A DNA stretch of 64,000 bases from Batillaria attramentaria (lineage: Eukaryota > Mollusca > Gastropoda > Batillariidae): assembly GCA_018292915.2 (NCBI GenBank), contig JACVVK020000150.1:960501-1024500 (forward strand), written 5' to 3'. This document shows positions 39,101 to 51,956 of the stretch, one piece after another. The stretch's first letter is position 1. Each line of letters opens with the position of its first letter. Under the pieces are notes generated by a model. That model saw only the letters and a list, made by a program, of their open reading frames with translations. It had not been told where the DNA came from and searched no databases. Both the position numbers and the translations under genes were made by a program.

Positions 39101-42100
39101 AATTCTAATTCATCTAGATCGTCTTAAGCAATAGCTCTAGTGTGTGTATGTGACAGTGTCAGTTAACTTTATTTATTGATGGTTTAACATTTATGGTGGT
39201 TTGTATTCTGCATAGGTTGCTGTACAGCCTGGCATTCAATACAAAGTTCATCAGAAATTTATGGCAGACCTGTACAGCTGTATCCATGCAGACTGTGACT
39301 GGGTAGGTCCAGAACTTTACCTAGGTCTTTGTTTGTTATATAGACGGGTAGCACTCCACAAAAGCCATGGAGTATTATTATTATTATTATTATTTATTTA
39401 TTTATTTCCTGATTTTGTTGTTTCCACACATGTATATATATATATATGTTAACTGTTTTCCATAGTTTGACTTGGTGTATTTAGAGGGCCTAGTCAGCAC
39501 AAGTATACCTACAGTTTACAGATTTGATAGTTTCACACCAGGGAAAGGGAATATTCAGCTGTTTTGGCAGACTGTGAGCATAAGACCCCCACTCAACATG
39601 CACAGCTACATGTACAGGCCAACAGTTAGCTGATGTTAGTGCAAGTTACAACAATGTGAGTAAGGATCAGTGATGGATGTTAATGATATGTTGTTGCTGT
39701 CAGGTCACGCACTCCTTTGCTGATGATGCTGTCTAGTGGCTTGCCCATGGCAGATCGGGACATCAAGCGCATTGTGCCACTTCTGTCTACATTTTGCTCC
39801 ATGTTCTCACACTCACTTCTAACGCTTCATGATGCAGATTTCTATGGGGACAATATGGGTAAGACTTTCTACACTTTCTGTTTCTTTATCATGATCGTGA
39901 CTGCATTTAATTCTGCTGTTAGTTGAGGTTTGTTTATGGTTATTTGGGTGTAGAGAATGAACTATTGCCACCATTTAACAGAGTAATGTTTGGCTCTGAT
40001 GTTCTACATCTTGTAAGTGTGTCTGCCTGATAAGTATTCATCAAACTGCAAAACTTTTCCATACAGATGGCAGATCTAGCATGCCATTCACCCTGCGTGA
40101 AATGGTCCCCATGAGCCTTGCCCTGCGTAATGCTTGCCTGGGTATCATTGAGCTGGCACATCCTGATGCCAAGTTCTCTGTCAATGAGGATTACCGCCAG
40201 GCGCTGCACAAGACAGGCGTGCTGAACCGTCAGCAAGCTTCCGAAGATGAGGAAAAGGAAACACGGCTTTGGGCGTTTCTGTTCAAGGTTAGCTTGTGAA
40301 AGATACTGGTAAAACTTTATTGCATAATGTTAGGGTGCTTTTCTCTCTTGTTCCATGATACAGATGGTACAAAAAATGACTCCTGTTTATCAGTATGCAT
40401 GCATCAGTCTGCCTGGTTGTGAGGGATAGCTGCTGGCTGAAGTCTGCACAAATTTCAAGTGATAGTGGTGGCTGCAGTCAGGTTTTCTGTTTGCTTGCTG
40501 CTTTTTATTCTTTTCTTCTTTTTTTTTTTTTTTTTTTTAGGGTCATCACAGATCATGGTCACAGTTTGTTGTGTTATACATTGTGCTGAAGTTGAGTATG
40601 TTGTTTATTAATTTTGTTTTCACTCTAACACTGACTCTGTCTTCCAGGTGATATCCACTTTGGTGCGACAGATCCACAGTCGTGACAGTCGCCGGCCGTT
40701 CTGTGTAGAGGGACACTGGTTGGCTCCTCATGTCTCTGTTCAGGCAGACAAGGTTAGAATCCTTTGTACAGTAGGCTTTATGTTATCAGTGTTCATCTTT
40801 GACATTGATTTTTGTGATTTTAGATTCACCCGAGCCAGTTTAGTATAGACTGTATGACTGTAGACTGCACTTGATATGCATTTTCTAGAGAAAGAGTCCT
40901 TCATACATGTACTCGAGGAGTGGTTATACTTTTGGTAATTCACAATGTAGCATTGTAAGATTGTTCAGACGAGACCATGCGCACCTCTATGTGAATAGAG
41001 TAAATGTCACACAGAGTGCACTGGAGGCTTTACCTATAACACACTGTGAGGGATGAGCTGCCTTTTGTTTTTTGTGCAACAGGTTTTTAGATGATGGACA
41101 GCTTATAATCATTTCTGTTGCAGCCATCCCAGATCTACAAGGCGCAGAATGCAATGTTCATCAGGCGTCCATTTGCTTCACTGCGTCCTCTGACAAAAAT
41201 GAACTACGGTATGTAGCAAGATCTTTACGAGCCAAACGTCCAAACAGAGTTTCAAATCGTGGATTAGGAATGAAATCATGGATTAGGAATGTAATTTTGT
41301 ATATCAGTTTACTTGTACTTGTAGTCTTCGTGGGGAGCCGGGGTGGCCGAATGGTAAGAGCGTTGGACCTCCAATGCTCGGGTCGTGAGGTCGATCCCCA
41401 CTGGGGCCACATATTGTGCTGGCTTTTTCATCGTTGCCCCGTCTTTGATATCACCCGTATGTGGTGGAAAAGGACGTTAAACTCCCACCCCCCCCCCCCC
41501 CCCCCCCCCCCCTTGTAGTCTTCGTTTGTGTGAACCTCAGGTGTTAAAAAATAATCAGTTCAACTTACGTGCACAGAGTGCTCAAAGCATATAGGGTAAT
41601 GTTGACAGCATGTTACGCTTCCTCTTTGCAGACGATGATCGGCCTCCTCTGGCTAATCGAGAAGTACGCAACTTGATCATTCTAACAGAACTTCCCTTTG
41701 TGGTGTCCTTTGAAGAAAGAGTCAAGGTATAGCATTAAGTACTTAGAAGGATTGGTTCTAACTTACAGATATGATCTGCAGTGGTTTACATGTCACACAT
41801 CTGTTTACAGCTGTTAAAATTTGCTGCAGTCTGAAAAGCTTAATAATAATAATAATATTTATAGGGCGCCTATCCCCGTGGAACGAGCTCTAGGCGCCTT
41901 ACAATCTAAAACCTAAAAAAGCACAAAAACCCCATTCACTCAACTCAATGTACACTGCGTAAGAAAAAAACCCAAAAAAAACACACACACACACGCGCAC
42001 ACACACACACACACAGCTGAAAAAAAAAAGAAAAAGGCAGAGACCAAGATAAAAAACCAAGAACAAGTGCCAGTGATAAAACCCAAAACAAAAGAACAGA

Positions 42101-44382
42101 TTAATATGAGACAGATAAAACCTAAAAGACAGCAGTGGTAAGGAGCTAAAAGAAAGACTGACACTATAAGACATGCATACGATGCCACCCATTGCGCATT
42201 TTGAGATCACAGCTCATAAGTAAGAATTGCGCAGATCAGTCCAGATACTTTAAAAACAAGTGTGTCTTAAGTTTGGATTTAAAAGACGACAATGTTGGGC
42301 AATTGTGATGATGTCTTCTCTGGTGCAGACATTTATGATCAGAGACATGTTTTATTATGAGCTTATCATGACTGGATATAATATTTGTTGTATTATTATT
42401 ATTTAAATGGTCATCGCTGGATTTTTATTTCATGATTTTGTTGTTTGTTTGCTTAAATTCTGATGTGATTCTGATGATTTTGTTTGTGTATGTGTCAGAT
42501 TTTGCAGCGGTTGATACAAGGGGATAAAGAGGAGCACCAAGGTGATCTTCACAACTTCATGATGGGTCCCACCATCAGCGTCATGATCCGCAGGAACTAC
42601 ATCTATGAGGATGCTTTTGAGAAGCTGTCACGAGAAAATGGTGAGTAGTTGCTGTCCGACCCTGAATGTGTCTCATGTTGACTGTGTGTGCTTGTCTGCA
42701 CTGATTGCGTGGTTTGATTTGTTGATGCCTGATGCCTGTGTGTGCCATTATGTATATATAATCATTATTACAGCTTCTCATTGTAACAGTTTTATGAGAA
42801 AAGATTCCTCACTCTTCTTTTTTCTGATAGAGCCCAACCTGAAGCTGAAGATGAGGGTACAGTTGGTGAATGCTGCTGGCCTGGATGAAGCTGGCATTGA
42901 TGGTGGTGGCATCTTCAGAGAGTTTCTCTCAGAGCTCCTGAAAACTGGCTTTGACCCTAATCGTGGCTTTTTCATGTACACTGCTGATCGACTGTTGTAC
43001 CCGAACCCCAAGGCCAGTGTTCTGGTTCCAAACTTTACAGAGCACTTCTTCTTCCTTGGGCGCATGCTTGGCAAGGTAAGCATGCAAACAAATGAAAGGT
43101 GAAAATTCGCAGTGTGTGTTTTGTTTTTTCCTTGAGAATGCCGGCAGCTGAAAGAGAAATGCCGACTAAAGAACAAGGTGCAGTGTTTTAACAAGTTTTT
43201 GATGATGAGTACTCATTCTAAAAGTGTCCATATAAATAGGTCCATAGTAATGCATGTAAAGAAGTGATCCTTTATTATTGGTTCACTGTGCTGTTTGCTG
43301 ATATTCAGCCTACTCCAGTACTTTCAGTACCGTCTTTCTGCAGATCAAGTGCATCTCAAGGTAATTCTTTTCCAAAACATATTAGTTTATGCCTCTTCCA
43401 TATAGTTTATCCAGCAACTTGTCAGTGTGTCTTGTCTGATTCAGGCTTTGTTGGAGAACATGTTGGTGGAGTTACCGTTTGCCAGCTTTTTCCTGGCCAA
43501 GATCCTGTCACAGCACTCTGCCAATCTGGACATTCACCACCTGCAGTCACTCGACCCCATCATTTACAAGTAAGGGGCCATGTGTGTAGGGTTTTGTTGT
43601 CCGCTGATTTGCTTTTCAGCTGAGCCTGTCCTTCTTAAGTTTGATTTTGCTTTTGGAGATGAATGTCAATATATTGAGATGAATTAAATGACAGTATGTG
43701 GCTATTACGCGACAGTGTGTGGCTATTATACAACATTGTGTGGCTGCTTTCAAGGATACACCATGGTAAGATGGATTTGGCTGGCCATGAGCATTTATTG
43801 CCCGAAGTGTTTTGCATCTTTGGTATATGGATCATGATGCATGTGCTGATGCGTATTTTTGTCTTTTTCAGAAACCTGCTGTACCTGAAGAACTATGATG
43901 GTGATGTCTCAGATCTTGGTCTTGACTTCACTGTGGTGACAGAGGAATTTGGCGAAACCAAGGTTGGTTAACAGCCAGTATGTCTGTATAATACACAGAA
44001 GAGGAAAGAGTAATCCTGATGCTCTGCTGACGTGGTCTTTCAGTTGTAAACTCTGTCGTGGGAGCAGGGTAGTGTAACCTGAATTCCTTACCTGGCGTTT
44101 AAATATATAGCTGCCTGAATTCCTTACCTAGCATTTAAATAGCTGTCAACTGTCCATATGTCCCTGTTTCTTCATATTTTGAATGATTTCTGGAATCAAA
44201 TATGATAACAATAATCACTGCTAAAATACAATTTCCAGGATTTCAGGGGGAAACAAAAAACCCCAAAACAGAACAAAAACACACAACTCTGTTCCCACCA
44301 GCTTCCATGCCCAATCCATTTCAATCCAAGTTTACCGTCACAGGTGTATGCTTTATGCATGTGCAAAGCAACCCCCAACCCA

Positions 44383-44437
<55 letters not shown>

Positions 44438-45916
44438 GTTAAAAATGATTTTTGACTTTCTGGAGTAGGCAGTTGCGGTATATGAAAAACAATATAAATG
44501 AAGGCTGCACTAATGGGTTTACAGTATAACCCGTCTTCTTATTTATGTATTCAGGTTGAAGAGCTGAAACCTGGTGGCAGACAGATTGCTGTGACCAATG
44601 ACAACCGGATTGAGTATGTGCACCTGATGGCAGACTACCGTCTCAACAAACAGGTGATCACCCACACTCACCATGCTCTTGTATTTGTTGTCAGTCGTAT
44701 TGTATTCACATTCTTTGTCCAGTGAGATTTGCAGTCCTGCTCCATGGGGGAAGGTTTTTTTAAAATAAGTATGTTAGGAATTTTTAGTGTGTCCAACATG
44801 TGACTATCACCATTGATATCTGAGCCACGGCAATTGACTGTCTGTCTGTGTTTGCGTACAGATCCGACAACACTGTCTGCACTTCCGTCAGGGCATGGCA
44901 GATGTCATCAAGCTGGACTGGCTTCAGATGTTCAGTAGCCAAGAGCTGCAAGTCCTCATCTCTGGGGCTGCCGTTCCGATCGACATCGGTGATCTTCGCC
45001 GCCACACTAACTACTCAGGTGATTTATCTTCTTGCGCTGTACTGTGTCTGTACTGTGTTGGTTGCTGCACTGGTAATACTGTCCTTTGGAGCCAGTCAGC
45101 AGTTTAGTGTGAGTTGCGCTGTGGCTGCTTGAATGTTCTGTGTGGCTTTCAGCATAAGTGTTGAGGTCACCACAATGTACAATCATAACCATACAAAGAG
45201 TCAAGTCAGTTGAATATGGACCATACATTTATACATTTATGCTTATTTTGTGTTCATATTCCTGTGTGCAGGAGGATTCACTGAGACCCACCCTGTGATC
45301 GAGATGTTCTGGACTGTGGTGATGCAGTTCACCGACAAACAAAAACGACAGTTGCTGAAATTTGTAACAAGCTGCTCTCGCCCACCCCTGCTTGGATTCA
45401 AGGTACGTGCTCTTGTTTTTCTTAACAATGTGAGATCACAGGTCTTTCATCGTTTCCATTGGTCGCATTCATCCGAGTACACATGTATATATTGCAATGT
45501 AAATGCCACCATCAGACTAAGGAAATTGTCTCATCAAGACAATAAAGTTTATTCTTATCTAAATTCGAATGTGGGTTTTGTGGGGTTTTTTTTTCAGATA
45601 TGTAAAAGTTTTTCTCAAGGTGAATACTGCATATTACTCTACATGGCAAGGCCATACTTTCATTGTTTATGTACTGCTGTCAACCTACTGTGTGTTCCTC
45701 TAAGATTTTACCCCAGTGCTTGAATTTTTTTTTTCCCCCCCACAGGATTTGTACCCAGCCATGTGCATTCACAATGCTGGCAAGGATCCAGACCGTTTAC
45801 CCACAGCCAGCACCTGCATGAACCTGCTGAAGCTGCCCGAGTTCAGTGACGAGCGCACGCTGCGCACCAAACTGCTCTACGCCATTGAGTCTGATTCGGG
45901 TTTTGAACTCAGTTAG
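32192..45916 (+). CDS. UBE3C: HECT-type E3 ubiquitin ligase UBE3C, 24 exons
   Basis: Proteasome-associated E3 that extends ubiquitin chains. Exons: 32192-32257, 32736-32789, 33614-33688, 35035-35172, 35562-35674, 36162-36322, 36631-36784, 37112-37374, 38174-38304, 38582-38766, 39216-39302, 39704-39858, 40067-40287, 40648-40752, 41124-41208, 41632-41726, 42499-42640, 42831-43075, 43445-43569, 43872-43962, 44555-44653, 44862-45018, 45272-45402, 45746-45916. Every junction is in phase; 1082 aa against about 1083 in human (memory). N-terminus MWSFEGDF…GAS; IQ motif with I52-Q53 and R57-G58; acidic stretch [10 protein letters not shown] in exon 9; HECT domain from about 744, with [19 protein letters not shown] and [10 protein letters not shown]; catalytic Cys1050 in [15 protein letters not shown]-terminal GFELS. 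The exon 9 donor (GTTCGT) is weak. Confidence 0.97.
32837..33121. repeat. Cluster of (CT)n, (GT)n and (CT)n microsatellites in UBE3C intron 2
   Basis: (CT)n at 32837-32876, (GT)n at 32914-32941 and (CT)n at 33080-33121. All three lie within 300 bp. Confidence 0.95.
34988..35014. repeat. Poly(C) tract immediately upstream of UBE3C exon 4
   Basis: A pure C run ending 20 bp before the exon 4 acceptor at 35034. It forms part of the polypyrimidine tract, so length variation could affect splicing. Confidence 0.9.
37493..37896 (-). mobile_element. SINE family 1 copy, reverse orientation, in UBE3C intron 8
   Basis: Reverse-oriented full-length copy of the element at 25164-25564: AAT repeat tail on the left, 'gagtattgtataggcgcttt', body, then inverted B box (GGGACTCGAACCCC) and A box (CCACTAGACCACCGACCGCCCC). 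It has a few substitutions relative to the first copy. Confidence 0.92.
41332..41511 (+). mobile_element. SINE family 3, tRNA-derived, with 14-bp target-site duplication
   Basis: The head GGGGAGCCGGGGTGGCCGAATGG resembles a tRNA 5' end, with A box TGGCCGAATGG and B box GGTCGATCCC, followed by a short body and a long C tract. It is flanked by the direct repeat CTTGTAGTCTTCGT at 41318-41331 and 41512-41525, a perfect target-site duplication, indicating a fairly recent insertion. It lies in UBE3C intron 15. Confidence 0.93.
41842..42330 (-). mobile_element. Retroelement fragment in UBE3C intron 16
   Basis: The left edge is a run of AAT repeats followed by 'tttatagggcgcctatcccc' and 'ctctaggcgcctta'. 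On the minus strand this reads as the 3' end and ATT tail of a retroelement analogous in layout to SINE family 1. The segment continues through an A-rich and (AC)n-rich stretch to about 42330. The right boundary is uncertain and no tRNA head is clear. Confidence 0.55.
44387..44438. repeat. (CA)n microsatellite in UBE3C intron 20
   Basis: Uninterrupted CA run of about 50 bp. Confidence 0.95.
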
Positions 45917-46833
45917 TGAGACAGTGTCTGTCTGCTTCTGATGCAGTGTCTGCACATTGCTGGGTCTGCACACATGCTGACCGTTGATTGATGTGACTAC
46001 AAAGTTCCCTCGTGAACTACATGGTGTACCAACGAGTATGTTATGTCTTTCAGTAGGAGTTTCTGTTTAGATCATGATCATACTGTTTCATGGATGACGT
46101 TTCATCAGTTATTCATATCCTCAGAGTGTAGGAAAAATTAGTACACAACAGTTGCTGACAGAAGTGACTTGCCAGTTAGTGGCACTTACTGCATAGACAA
46201 TATTCATGCTGATTCTGATCTGCCTGAATGTCTGAATTGTGGGTGATTTTCCCTTTTAACTCATTTTCTTCACAACATCCAGTATTGCTGTTCCACACTG
46301 TGTGGTACATTTTTACAGGATGTACTCTGTTGTTGCATCTGTAACTTACTTCAGCTTTAACAGAAGTAAAGTTGTATTCCCGCTTTGATGTGGTAAGCAT
46401 AGTGATACATGTAATGGTATGTCCTTCCTGTTTTCTGAAGTAGGTGATGTGTGATTTAAGGACATGTGGGTCAAAGTTTTAAAGTTGTTGTTTTTTTAAT
46501 GACAAATGCTGATACTGTCTGTGGTTCAACCATTTGTTTGATGTGGATACAGATACAGATTGATTTTTTGCTTTGAAATTGCTGTTACTTGTATCAGCTT
46601 TTTGGTTTGTCTGTGTACGTGTGGGTAGAAGTGTGTGTGCACTGGTAATACCAGTAGTGGTACAGTGTGTTTGGTAGAGAGAAGGGAGTCTTGTTTTATA
46701 CACATGCTCAGAGTCAAACACTGTTTTGTCACAATTGAGACACATGTAAACGTACTGTCACAAGTTTATTTTTTAAATGTGATTTTGCAATGTTTTGACA
46801 CATACTTATACCTGCAGCATGTACTTGTATTTG

Positions 46834-46839
46834 AATAAA
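46834..46839 (+). other. Polyadenylation signal AATAAA, candidate for UBE3C
   Basis: This hexamer lies about 920 bp downstream of the UBE3C stop, in otherwise non-coding, T-rich sequence, and would define a 3' UTR of about 0.94 kb. Confidence 0.5.
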
Positions 46840-46859
46840 TTGCACCACAGCAAGACAAT

Positions 46860-48650
46860 GATGGTGTACACTGTTTATTTCTGAGAAAACGCCTGTAATG
46901 AACTTCTATCCATGAAAACCAGCCAAAATGTCACCTTGAATTCAACGCCTTTTAATTTTGTGTGGGTAAGCACAGGCTCAATCTGTACATGGAATGGATG
47001 GAATTTAAGGTGGTGAAGGCAGCCTCAGTCAGCACTGTGCTGTCTGTTTTATATTGTTTCATTCCTCGGTCTCTATCTGAGGACGGAGAGTGGGGCCAAA
47101 CCATAAGGCACATTGTCAAGGAGAGTAATAGTATCACTAAAATCCCACTACAAAACTCTCTAAACTTATGACAGCGTAAAATATTCTCTTATACTTGGTG
47201 GTTTTCCCAATAACAAGTGGCCCTAAAATCATTTTAAGTAACACAAAAAACAACACATGCATATCAAAGCTGCTGATATACTTTGGGTATACCGTATATG
47301 ATTTAGATAACATACATGCATATAAAAGTAAAACAGCTATTTTCTACATGTATACAAGGGATAAAAAATAGGTGTTTGTATATTTCATCAAGTTAAAGCA
47401 AAAGAATGCCACAATGGGATCGCGGAAGGAAAAGACGCTTAAGTTTATTGGTGCTTGTCAGGCCTTGATATGTACACATGAAAAAGGGGGGGCAAAGTAT
47501 GAAAGAAAATTACAAGTCAGAAAGAAAAAAAAGGGGGGGGGGGGGGGTTGAAAAAGAAAAATATGGAACAAACATCGAGAAGAGTACTGTTAAATCTCAG
47601 TCAGGTGTATGTAGCTAACGTAAACATTGCACTAATTTCTGGAGCATTTCTTTGAGCTGACAGTATTCTATCGCAAGCAAACTGAAGTGCATCAGATGAC
47701 ACACTTCCATATAATCATGCTGATTTGGGTGACACTGTCACAATTTTGATTCTGAATGCAGGTCTTTTACCCATTTTCTGCATTTAAACAATTGTAGTAA
47801 AGTTTTCAAAAAGAAAAAGAAAAAAAAGTTGGAACACAGGTAAGGTGACGAGTGAAGAGTGAAAAGAACACAAAGTGTATTTGCTTCTGCAAGTCTGTGT
47901 GAACAAGTCCAGTGACACGTGGACATACATGCAGGGTTTATAATGATGAAATTTGGCACAAACTGCTAGGATTAGATACAGATGGGAAAATTATTATAAA
48001 AAACAAAAAAAATGGCACTAGTATGTATATAGTAATAATACAGTATATAGTAATATAGTAATAATACTCAACCTTATGTAAGCTGTATCAAAAAGTAACA
48101 GAGAAAATAATCTCATTGAAAGTTGTGAACAGAATCACCAGTACTTTCTTGCTGAGAGCGAAGTCCTCACTATCATCAAAGTTGTAAGGGAGTTATGAAT
48201 AGTTGCAAAAGCCACAAGACTGTCTTGATATACACTGAAATCCAGCATCATTTGGTTGCACATTCACAGTTTACAATTGTTGCAGAAAATTGATAGGAAG
48301 GTGGTAGTGTATTTCCTTACAGCAGCACAACAAAAGGAGGAAACAAAACTACCAGTTTAAGCATTAAAGTTTGGAAGATGGAAATCTGAGCTGATACCTC
48401 TCTGGTTCACAAGATATTCAAACTGTCAACCTGATCTGTGCCATCCTTTTCCCCTTACACAAGCAGTACCAGAGCTCAGGGGAAGACCAACATGGCAAAG
48501 CTGAGAACACTTCAGACATCAGTGCACAAGATTACAAAAGTAAGGAATGGTGTAAACAGTAGAAAGTGGGACATTTAAAAATGCTGCATCAGCAGAGCAA
48601 GGTTTGATTCACAAGATACCACAGAAAAAAAAGTGGAGCAGCTTTGACAA
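46860..48650. other. Intergenic region downstream of UBE3C
   Basis: No exon recognised on either strand. It is AT-rich with a short poly(G) run near 47534-47546. The short open frames lack protein motifs. Confidence 0.5.
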
Positions 48651-48693
48651 AAGACAGCCCCCCCCCCCCCCCCCCCCCCCCCCACTCCCCAAT

Positions 48694-49497
48694 CTTGCCT
48701 TTCAGATAAAGGATTAAAAAGAAAATTGTCACCATAGTGCTTGGGCACACAGCTGTTAGCTACATTTTTAAAGTGCTTGGCAACATCCGCCCAAAACTTA
48801 TTTTTACATTGCTGCATTACAATATTTAAAAATTCCGAGCCATACTTCTGTATGTTTTCGTAGGCTGGGTAAGAGGCCAGTAAAATATTTTTAACCACAG
48901 AGTCACCCAGAAATACACGTTTGATCCAACTGACCTTCATTGAGGTCAAAAAAGAGTTCACATCAAGCATTCTCAGACCACCTAGCTCATAACCACAGCA
49001 CACAGTTGCCTTATTTATTTTACTTCTTTTTCCTTCCCATAAGAAGGAGAAAAACATCTTATTAAGCTTGTTAAGAAAATGCGCGTTCGGGTCGGGAATA
49101 TTAATGAACAGATGGACAATCTTTGATATGGCAAGTGTTTTTATGACTGTAATTTTGCCCAGTGGTGTGAGACTTCGCTTTGACCATTTTGACAGAAGGC
49201 ATTCAATACTTTTAAGCTTGTGATCGTAATTCATATCAACAATAGTGTCAATATTGGTTGAAAATTTAATACCCAGCACTGTGAAGATTCCAGGGTCCCA
49301 AACAAAGTTGAATTCAGGCATATATCTAACATGACAATTTTTCGTTGATCCTAACCATACAACCTGGGTTTTATCCATGTTAATTTTGAGGCCAGAGATA
49401 AAGGAGAAGAACTGTAGGGTTTGAATACTTTCCTTGAACGATTTTTTGCTGCCATCTAAAAATAGAGATGTGTCAAAGCAAAGCTGTGTCTTACACC
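48694..49497 (-). mobile_element. Degenerate L1/Tx1-like LINE reverse transcriptase fragment
   Basis: On the minus strand one frame runs from about 49497 to the poly(C) tract at 48659-48692. It reads SLFLDGSKKS, ISGLKINMDKTQVVWLGS, FTVLGIKFS, LTPLGKITVIKTLAISK and GGLRMLDVNSF, the order found in the C-terminal half of L1/Tx1-clade reverse transcriptases. The catalytic box just upstream of TSLFLDG, normally Y/F-A-D-D, reads L-C-F-D, so the copy is dead. The upstream catalytic core and endonuclease are missing. A poly(T)/poly(G) tract at 49511-49541 adjoins the 5' break. Confidence 0.85.
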
Positions 49498-49985
49498 ATG
49501 TCCTCCTCCCTTTTTTTTTTTTTTTTTTTGGGGGGGGGGGTCTATATACACAGTCTGCAAATCTTCACACATTTATACAGATTTTCTCAAGTAGTTTCAG
49601 GCACAGTTTGACAACACAACTGATTTTGAAATTTAAGTGCACAGCCAGAGAGCTTCAAAAGACATACATATAAAACATCCACACCACAATCACAAAATCA
49701 GCATTGGGACTACTTTGGTTCAGTTCAACGCCCTGTAAATGATCCAAACACACTGAAAGTAGAGTACATGTATATTGTAAATCACATCAGCAGACATATC
49801 TGTCCTCTTTCGATTCACATGAAAAAATGCTGTGCTAACTCTAATGTGCTGCAGCTGCAGTAAATTATGTCTTACTGAGAAACTGTTGCCACAAATTTTG
49901 CCATCATCATGGTAAATTTTTTATCTGTGCAGGAAAGAACTTGCAAATAATTTAGCACACTACACAATATATACTGAGGAGGATT

Positions 49986-51248
49986 TCACAGAGCCCTAAG
50001 CTGGTGCCTGCCATGGGAACAAGGGTCTGGTGTCTCAATGCTGATCATGTGACAACACGGCCAATAGCGATGCTTGCGGCTCAGCTTTTCCCCCTCACAA
50101 ACTTCTGCCACCATTTTGTTTGGCAGGGGCCGAGCAGTTTCTGGGTGATGAGCACACGGCGAGTCGTTGGCCACATCTTCTGACTCAAACACCCAGTGGC
50201 AGTTGGTGCACTCCAGCATGCGGGGAGGGGACAAGACAAAGCGACCATGCTTGGTGCTTACTTGCAGCGTTGATGCTCTGGCTGCCATCTGCTGCATCTG
50301 TCGTACCTGGGCTTTAAGGTCACGTATCTCTTCTGCTTGGCTGGTAGTCTGGCAATACACACATAAATATATAATAAGATATCTGTTATGTACAGGCCAG
50401 GTAACTGCATGTTGCTTCCAGAGAGAGATAAAAGTGTTAAGAAAAGAAAGGGACAATAGCTCACTCCAAACTCACATGAAAGCATTCAGTTTTTCCAAAA
50501 CAAAGTAACAAGCAAACTAGATATGAAGATCTACAATAATTATATTTGCAAATGTGACAGATGACTATTCCAAGGTACAAATATCCCCCTACATCCCCTA
50601 CCCCATATGCACACAGTATTACAGCAAATGTCTATTCCAAAGCCAGTTAATGTCAAACGGACAATGCACATACTAAGAAAAAAATTACTGTAAAGACATG
50701 CATTAACAAATTGTGTTCACGAACACATCTACTACCTTCTCTTTCAAATTATCCATTTCCATGTAGGCAGAATTCAAGAGCGTTGCCTGGTTGTGGCAGA
50801 GAAGGCGGGCCTCCTCTAACTCCCTGGCCTTTCTCCCCACGGTCTCCTCCAAATTCTTTACAGCCCAGAAGAGAGTGTTGATTTTGTCCACATCAGACAT
50901 GGTGTCAGTGGCCATGTACACATAGCGATCTGGGGCTGGATAATTATCTGGTGGAACATTTCCTCCACTCCCTAAGCTCTGCAGCTGATCACCTGTCAAG
51001 CCTTGTGTTACTTGTGCAGTCTGTGCCCACTGGCCATATGCAACACGAGCACCTGGAACTGAAGCTGGATGCTCCTGCATGCCCAGGGTATCTGTCATAA
51101 TCATCCTTGCTTCAGGAAAGGCCATAGCAGGCCACTGAGTGACAACCATTCCTGCACTGAAAAGGCCATCCGTTTCTTCTGCGATCACTTGAGTGCTCTG
51201 AGGAGAGGACAATTCTGGGCTGACAGATCCTCCCAACTCACTTGACAT
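49986..51248 (-). CDS. Uncharacterised coiled-coil protein with Cys/His C-terminus
   Basis: Two coding exons: 50736-51248 (171 codons from ATG) and 49986-50348 (120 codons plus stop), joined in phase 0; 291 aa. The N-terminal half (about 1-120) is low-complexity, rich in Ser, Gly, Pro and Gln. Residues about 125-195 have the heptad-like charge pattern of a coiled coil (KNLEETVGRKARELEEARLL, then DLKAQVRQMQQ). The C-terminus carries probable zinc ligands: C218-x2-C221, C236 with H238/H239, C255, YWPCCH at 267-271, and C281-x-H283-x2-H286. I do not recognise the family. Upstream, an AG acceptor at 51253 just before the ATG implies a 5' non-coding exon, probably near 53355. Convergent with UBE3C. 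Confidence 0.8.
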
Positions 51249-51956
51249 TTCCCTGCCAACAAAGACAGTTCATAGAAACATAAAATTTCACAGGATTTTG
51301 CTGCTGTTGAGATCTGTATAGGTTTCATAAGCAGAGTCTAGGAGGACTTGCCATCAAACACTACATGTGTAATGTACACCCACAATGACTTTTCAGTCTT
51401 AGTAATACCGAGTAGATTAACTGCACACCGGGTAACCCTTCTGATGAATGAAATAGTCTCATAAGTTTCATAAGTTTCTGTCATAATCACTCACTCAAAA
51501 TAAATATGACCTGTCAATATCAAGGACTGCATGGTCAGTCCCAGTACATGTAGGTCACATTTATATGCTGGGTACAGGGTTACTCAGAACACTGACTCAG
51601 AGGTGAGAACAGCCATGCGACCCATCCCAAAGATTGAAAAGACTAACAAACCTACTGCCATGACTACTTTTGTCGACCTATCCAGCAGCAGGCTGGGAAG
51701 GGTGGTCATGATACATGTACACAAGTCAGTGAAAACTCATTTTGAATACAACTGTACGTACAAAAGCAGTGACAAGAGATGACTGATGATCTAGCTGAGA
51801 TCAGCTGAATGATACCAGGTACATGTACCTGTCATCAAGCTATTAATGCTGCTGACTAGAAAAATGCATGCACACCTGCCTGACAGTAACCCTGTGTGTA
51901 CACCATTTTTTGATGAACTTTTACCTATTCTCTCATTCAGCAAACCAGCGTCTTTT

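Noticed and set aside
43264..43623. Intron-spanning 119-codon frame overlapping UBE3C exon 19
   Set aside because: Frame-shifted relative to the HECT-coding exon 43445-43569, which fits perfectly in phase with its neighbours.
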